This document shows, in pieces, positions 61,326 through 64,000 of a stretch of 64,000 nucleotides of DNA. Position 1 is the first letter of the stretch. Every line of letters starts with the position of its first letter. The notes below the pieces were generated by a model. It searched no databases. It worked only from the letters and a program-made list of their open reading frames with translations, and was not told where the DNA came from. Source of the stretch: JAJPKR01 sp050746125 (GTDB lineage: Bacteria; Acidobacteriota; Terriglobia; Terriglobales; SCQP01); the NCBI GenBank assembly GCA_050746125.1, contig JBOGKX010000005.1, positions 13,299-77,298 on the forward strand, read 5' to 3'. Made by a program: the position numbers and the translations under genes.

Positions 61326-64000
61326 ATGCTCTCTGCCCTCGAACGAGCTCAAGCCCTGCGCGCGGCGCTCGAGGAGCGCATCTTGGTGCTCGACGGAGCG
61401 ATGGGCACCATGATCCAGCAGCGGCAGCTGACCGCCGCCGACTTCGGCGGCGAGGCTTACGAGGGCTGCAACGAGTTGCTGGTGGAAACGCGGCCGGACG
61501 TGATCGCGGCCATCCATCGGGAATATCTCCAAGCTGGCGCCGACATCATCGAGACCGACACCTTCGGCGCCACGAACGTGGTGCTGGCCGAATACGGTCG
61601 GGCGGAAGCGGCGCGCGAGCTGAACTTGGCCGCGGCACGGCTGGCGCGGAGCGTGGCCGATGAGCTGAGCACGGACGCGCGCCCGCGCTTCGTGGCCGGG
61701 GCGATGGGACCGACCACGAAGGCCATCAGCGTCACCGGCGGCATCACCTTCACCGCGCTGGTGGAGGCGTTTTACGAGCAGGCGCTGGCGCTGGCCGAGG
61801 GCGGCGCCGACCTGCTGCTGGTCGAGACCTGCCAGGACACGCGCAACATCAAAGCGGCGCTACTGGCCATCGAGCGGGCGCGGCAAAAGCTCGGGCGGGC
61901 GCTGCCGACCATGGTTTCCGGCACCATCGAGCCCACCGGCACCATGCTGGCGGGACAGAACGCCGAGGCGCTCTGGGTCTCGCTGGCGCACGCGGAGCTG
62001 CTTTCCATCGGCCTGAACTGCGCCACCGGGCCGGAATTCATGACCGACCATCTGCGCACGCTGGCGACGCTGAGCCATCGCTATGTCTCGGTGTACCCCA
62101 ACGCCGGACTGCCCAACGAGGACGGCCGCTACGGCGAGACGCCGGCCAGTTTCGCGGCGCAACTCGAGCGCTTTGCCGATCACGGCTGGCTGAACCTGGT
62201 GGGCGGCTGCTGCGGCACGACGCCGGCGCACATTCAGGCGGTGGCGGCGATGGCGGCGGGCCGGCCGCCGCGCCGCCCGCCCGCGCCCAGCCATCGCGCC
62301 TATTACTCCGGGGTCGAGGCCATCGAGGCGGAGGAGAGCGCGCGGCCGCTGCTGGTCGGCGAACGCACCAACGTGATCGGCTCGCGCGCCTTCAAGAATC
62401 TGATCGCCGCCGAGCAGTGGGAGGAAGCCACCGAGATCGCCCGCCGTCAGGTCAAAAATGGCGCCCAGATCGTGGATGTCTGCCTGCAAAGCACCGACCG
62501 CGACGAGCGCGCCGACATTCCACTGTTCTACGAGAAGCTGATCCGCAAGATCAAGGCGCCGGTGATGATCGACACCACCGACGCGGCGGCGATCGAATTG
62601 GCGCTCGCCTACTGCCAGGGCAAGAGCCTGATCAACTCCATCAACCTCGAAGACGGCGAGGAAAAGCTGGAACGCGTCTGCCCGCTGGCGCGCCGCTACG
62701 GCGCCGCCATCGTGGCGGGCTGCATCGACGAGGACCCGAAGCAGGCGCAGGCCTTCACGCGCGAGCGCAAGCTGGAGGTGGCGCGCCGCCTGGTGCGGCT
62801 GATGACCGGCAAGTACGGCATCGCGCCGGAGGACATCATCATCGACCCGCTCGTCTTTCCCTGCGCCACCGGCGACGAGAATTACATCGGCGGCGCGGTC
62901 GAAACCATCGAGGGCGTGCGGCTGGTGCGGCAGGAGATCCCCTACGTCAAGACCGTGCTCGGCGTCTCGAATATCTCCTTCGGGCTGCCGCCGGCGGCGC
63001 GGGAAGTGGTGAACTCGGTCTTTCTCTACCACTGCACCAAGGCCGGCCTGGACCTGGCCATCGTCAACTCGGAAAAGATCGAGCGCTTCGCCTCGATTCC
63101 GGAGGACGAGCGGCGGCTGGCCGAGGATTTGCTGTTCAACCACCCGCCGGCGGCGGTGCCCGACGACCACCCCGGCGCGGCGCTGCTGCGGGCGGCGCCC
63201 GCGGACTGGCGGGACCAGACCCGGGAGCAAAAGATCGCCGTCAACCAATTTCATATCGCGGCTCTGGCCGGACATTTTCGCGGCGCGACGAAGCGCGGCA
63301 AGTCGGCCGCCGACCTGCCGCTGGACGAGCGCCTGGCCCACTACATCGTCGAGGGCAGCAAGGACGGCCTGATTCCCGATCTCGACCGCAAGCTGGCCGA
63401 GGGTGCGGCGCCGCTCGACGTCATCAACGGGCCGCTCATGACCGGCATGGCCGAGGTCGGCCGGCTTTTCAACAACAACGAGCTGATCGTGGCCGAGGTA
63501 CTGCAATCGGCGGAGGCGATGAAGGCGGCGGTGAGCCACCTGGAGCGCTTCATGGAAAAGGCCGAGTCGACGCGCAAGGGCAGCGTGATTCTGGCCACGG
63601 TCAAGGGCGACGTGCACGACATCGGCAAGAACCTGGTCGAGATCATCCTGGCCAACAACGGCTACCAGGTGATCAACCTGGGCATCAAGGTGCCGCCGGA
63701 GGTGCTGATCCAGGCCTGGCACCGGCATAAGCCCGACGCCATCGGCCTTTCCGGCCTGCTGGTGAAGAGCGCGCAGCAGATGGTGGTAACCGCGGGCGAT
63801 CTGCGCGAGGCCGGGGTGGACGTGCCGCTGCTGGTGGGCGGCGCGGCGCTCTCGGACCGCTTCACGCGCAGCCGCATCGCCCCCAACTTCAACCAGCCGG
63901 TCTGCTACGCCAAGGATGCCATGAGCGGCCTGGGGCTGATGAACGAGCTGATGGATCCGGCGCGCCGGGCGGCGCTGGCGGCGCGGCATGCCCCCGTGGC
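61326..64000 (+). CDS. metH: Cobalamin-dependent methionine synthase MetH, N-terminal part
   Basis: MetH transfers a methyl group from methyltetrahydrofolate to homocysteine through cobalamin. The window holds 891 residues; the gene continues past the right edge. Domains in order: homocysteine-binding barrel with zinc cysteines (GLNCATGP and GGCCGTTPAHI), pterin-binding barrel (LVGERTNVIGSRAF, IDTTD, NSINLEDGEEK), then the cobalamin cap and binding domain with the motif KGDVHDIGKN, whose His764 is the axial ligand. The activation (AdoMet) domain would lie beyond the edge. ATG 61326 gives the normal N-terminus (LDGAMGTMIQ). No cobalamin riboswitch can fit in the 24-base gap upstream. Confidence 0.97.
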   Translation, partial: MLSALERAQALRAALEERILVLDGAMGTMIQQRQLTAADFGGEAYEGCNELLVETRPDVIAAIHREYLQAGADIIETDTFGATNVVLAEYGRAEAARELNLAAARLARSVADELSTDARPRFVAGAMGPTTKAISVTGGITFTALVEAFYEQALALAEGGADLLLVETCQDTRNIKAALLAIERARQKLGRALPTMVSGTIEPTGTMLAGQNAEALWVSLAHAELLSIGLNCATGPEFMTDHLRTLATLSHRYVSVYPNAGLPNEDGRYGETPASFAAQLERFADHGWLNLVGGCCGTTPAHIQAVAAMAAGRPPRRPPAPSHRAYYSGVEAIEAEESARPLLVGERTNVIGSRAFKNLIAAEQWEEATEIARRQVKNGAQIVDVCLQSTDRDERADIPLFYEKLIRKIKAPVMIDTTDAAAIELALAYCQGKSLINSINLEDGEEKLERVCPLARRYGAAIVAGCIDEDPKQAQAFTRERKLEVARRLVRLMTGKYGIAPEDIIIDPLVFPCATGDENYIGGAVETIEGVRLVRQEIPYVKTVLGVSNISFGLPPAAREVVNSVFLYHCTKAGLDLAIVNSEKIERFASIPEDERRLAEDLLFNHPPAAVPDDHPGAALLRAAPADWRDQTREQKIAVNQFHIAALAGHFRGATKRGKSAADLPLDERLAHYIVEGSKDGLIPDLDRKLAEGAAPLDVINGPLMTGMAEVGRLFNNNELIVAEVLQSAEAMKAAVSHLERFMEKAESTRKGSVILATVKGDVHDIGKNLVEIILANNGYQVINLGIKVPPEVLIQAWHRHKPDAIGLSGLLVKSAQQMVVTAGDLREAGVDVPLLVGGAALSDRFTRSRIAPNFNQPVCYAKDAMSGLGLMNELMDPARRAALAARHAPV

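Noticed and set aside
61860..63989. A 709-codon minus-strand frame opposite metH
   Set aside because: Antisense shadow of metH; Arg/His/Gln-rich translation without family.

Overview
This 64 kb window is a chromosome segment of a GC-rich, gene-dense bacterium, most likely a member of the Acidobacteriota. The main pointers are an exported VWFA-related protein of the type found mostly in acidobacteria (19577-21184, minus), a FecR/DUF6600-like exported protein with a long low-complexity tail, Gld-like ABC genes, and GTG/TTG starts with short gene overlaps. I assign the phylum by family recognition only; no rRNA or tRNA gene is visible. Housekeeping genes (miaA, lexA, coaD, uvrA, glmS, purS, rarA, polA, galE, mqnD, metH) dominate. 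I see no prophage, insertion sequence or CRISPR array.

Layout. 1-8.9 kb: the end of miaA; a LuxR-type HTH gene; a minus-strand operon (OmpR-type regulator, sensor kinase, MBL hydrolase, aminotransferase) followed by a scyllo-inosose-dehydrogenase-like gene; a TPR protein; lexA. 9-21 kb: a Tat-exported GH30 glycosidase, a ferritin-like protein of unknown role, a small YD-repeat gene bracketed by imperfect direct repeats, a four-gene Gld-like ABC operon, coaD, an aminotransferase and the VWFA protein.

21.4-31.7 kb is the most coherent accessory system: a nine-gene operon for anaerobic nitrate respiration. It encodes a membrane-anchored cytochrome c, NarG, NarH, NarJ, NarI, a Rieske protein, a fused cytochrome b-c, a RIC-type di-iron repair protein and an HPP-family membrane protein. 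A palindrome with CRP/FNR geometry lies upstream of a -10 element at about the spacing of a class II activated promoter. A quinol-oxidising bc branch and a nitrate-reducing branch are thus encoded with a nitrosative-damage repair protein and a candidate nitrite or nitrate carrier. mqnD at 54.0-54.9 kb suggests futalosine-pathway menaquinone as the quinol pool.

31.7-41 kb: an unusual tight minus-strand operon uvrA, response regulator, sensor kinase, purS, glmS; a divergent SpoIIE-type phosphatase; an SGNH hydrolase. 41-48 kb: small membrane proteins, a beta-propeller protein, a radical SAM protein, a methyltransferase, 3-hydroxyacyl-CoA dehydrogenase and thiolase. 48-64 kb: an rRNA/tRNA 2'-O-methyltransferase, rarA, polA, an MFS transporter, mqnD, the FecR-like protein, galE, hypotheticals, a DedA-like protein and metH, which runs off the window. 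Two 94-bp near-identical intergenic repeats (40987 and 54927), with a third fragment, form a dispersed repeat family.
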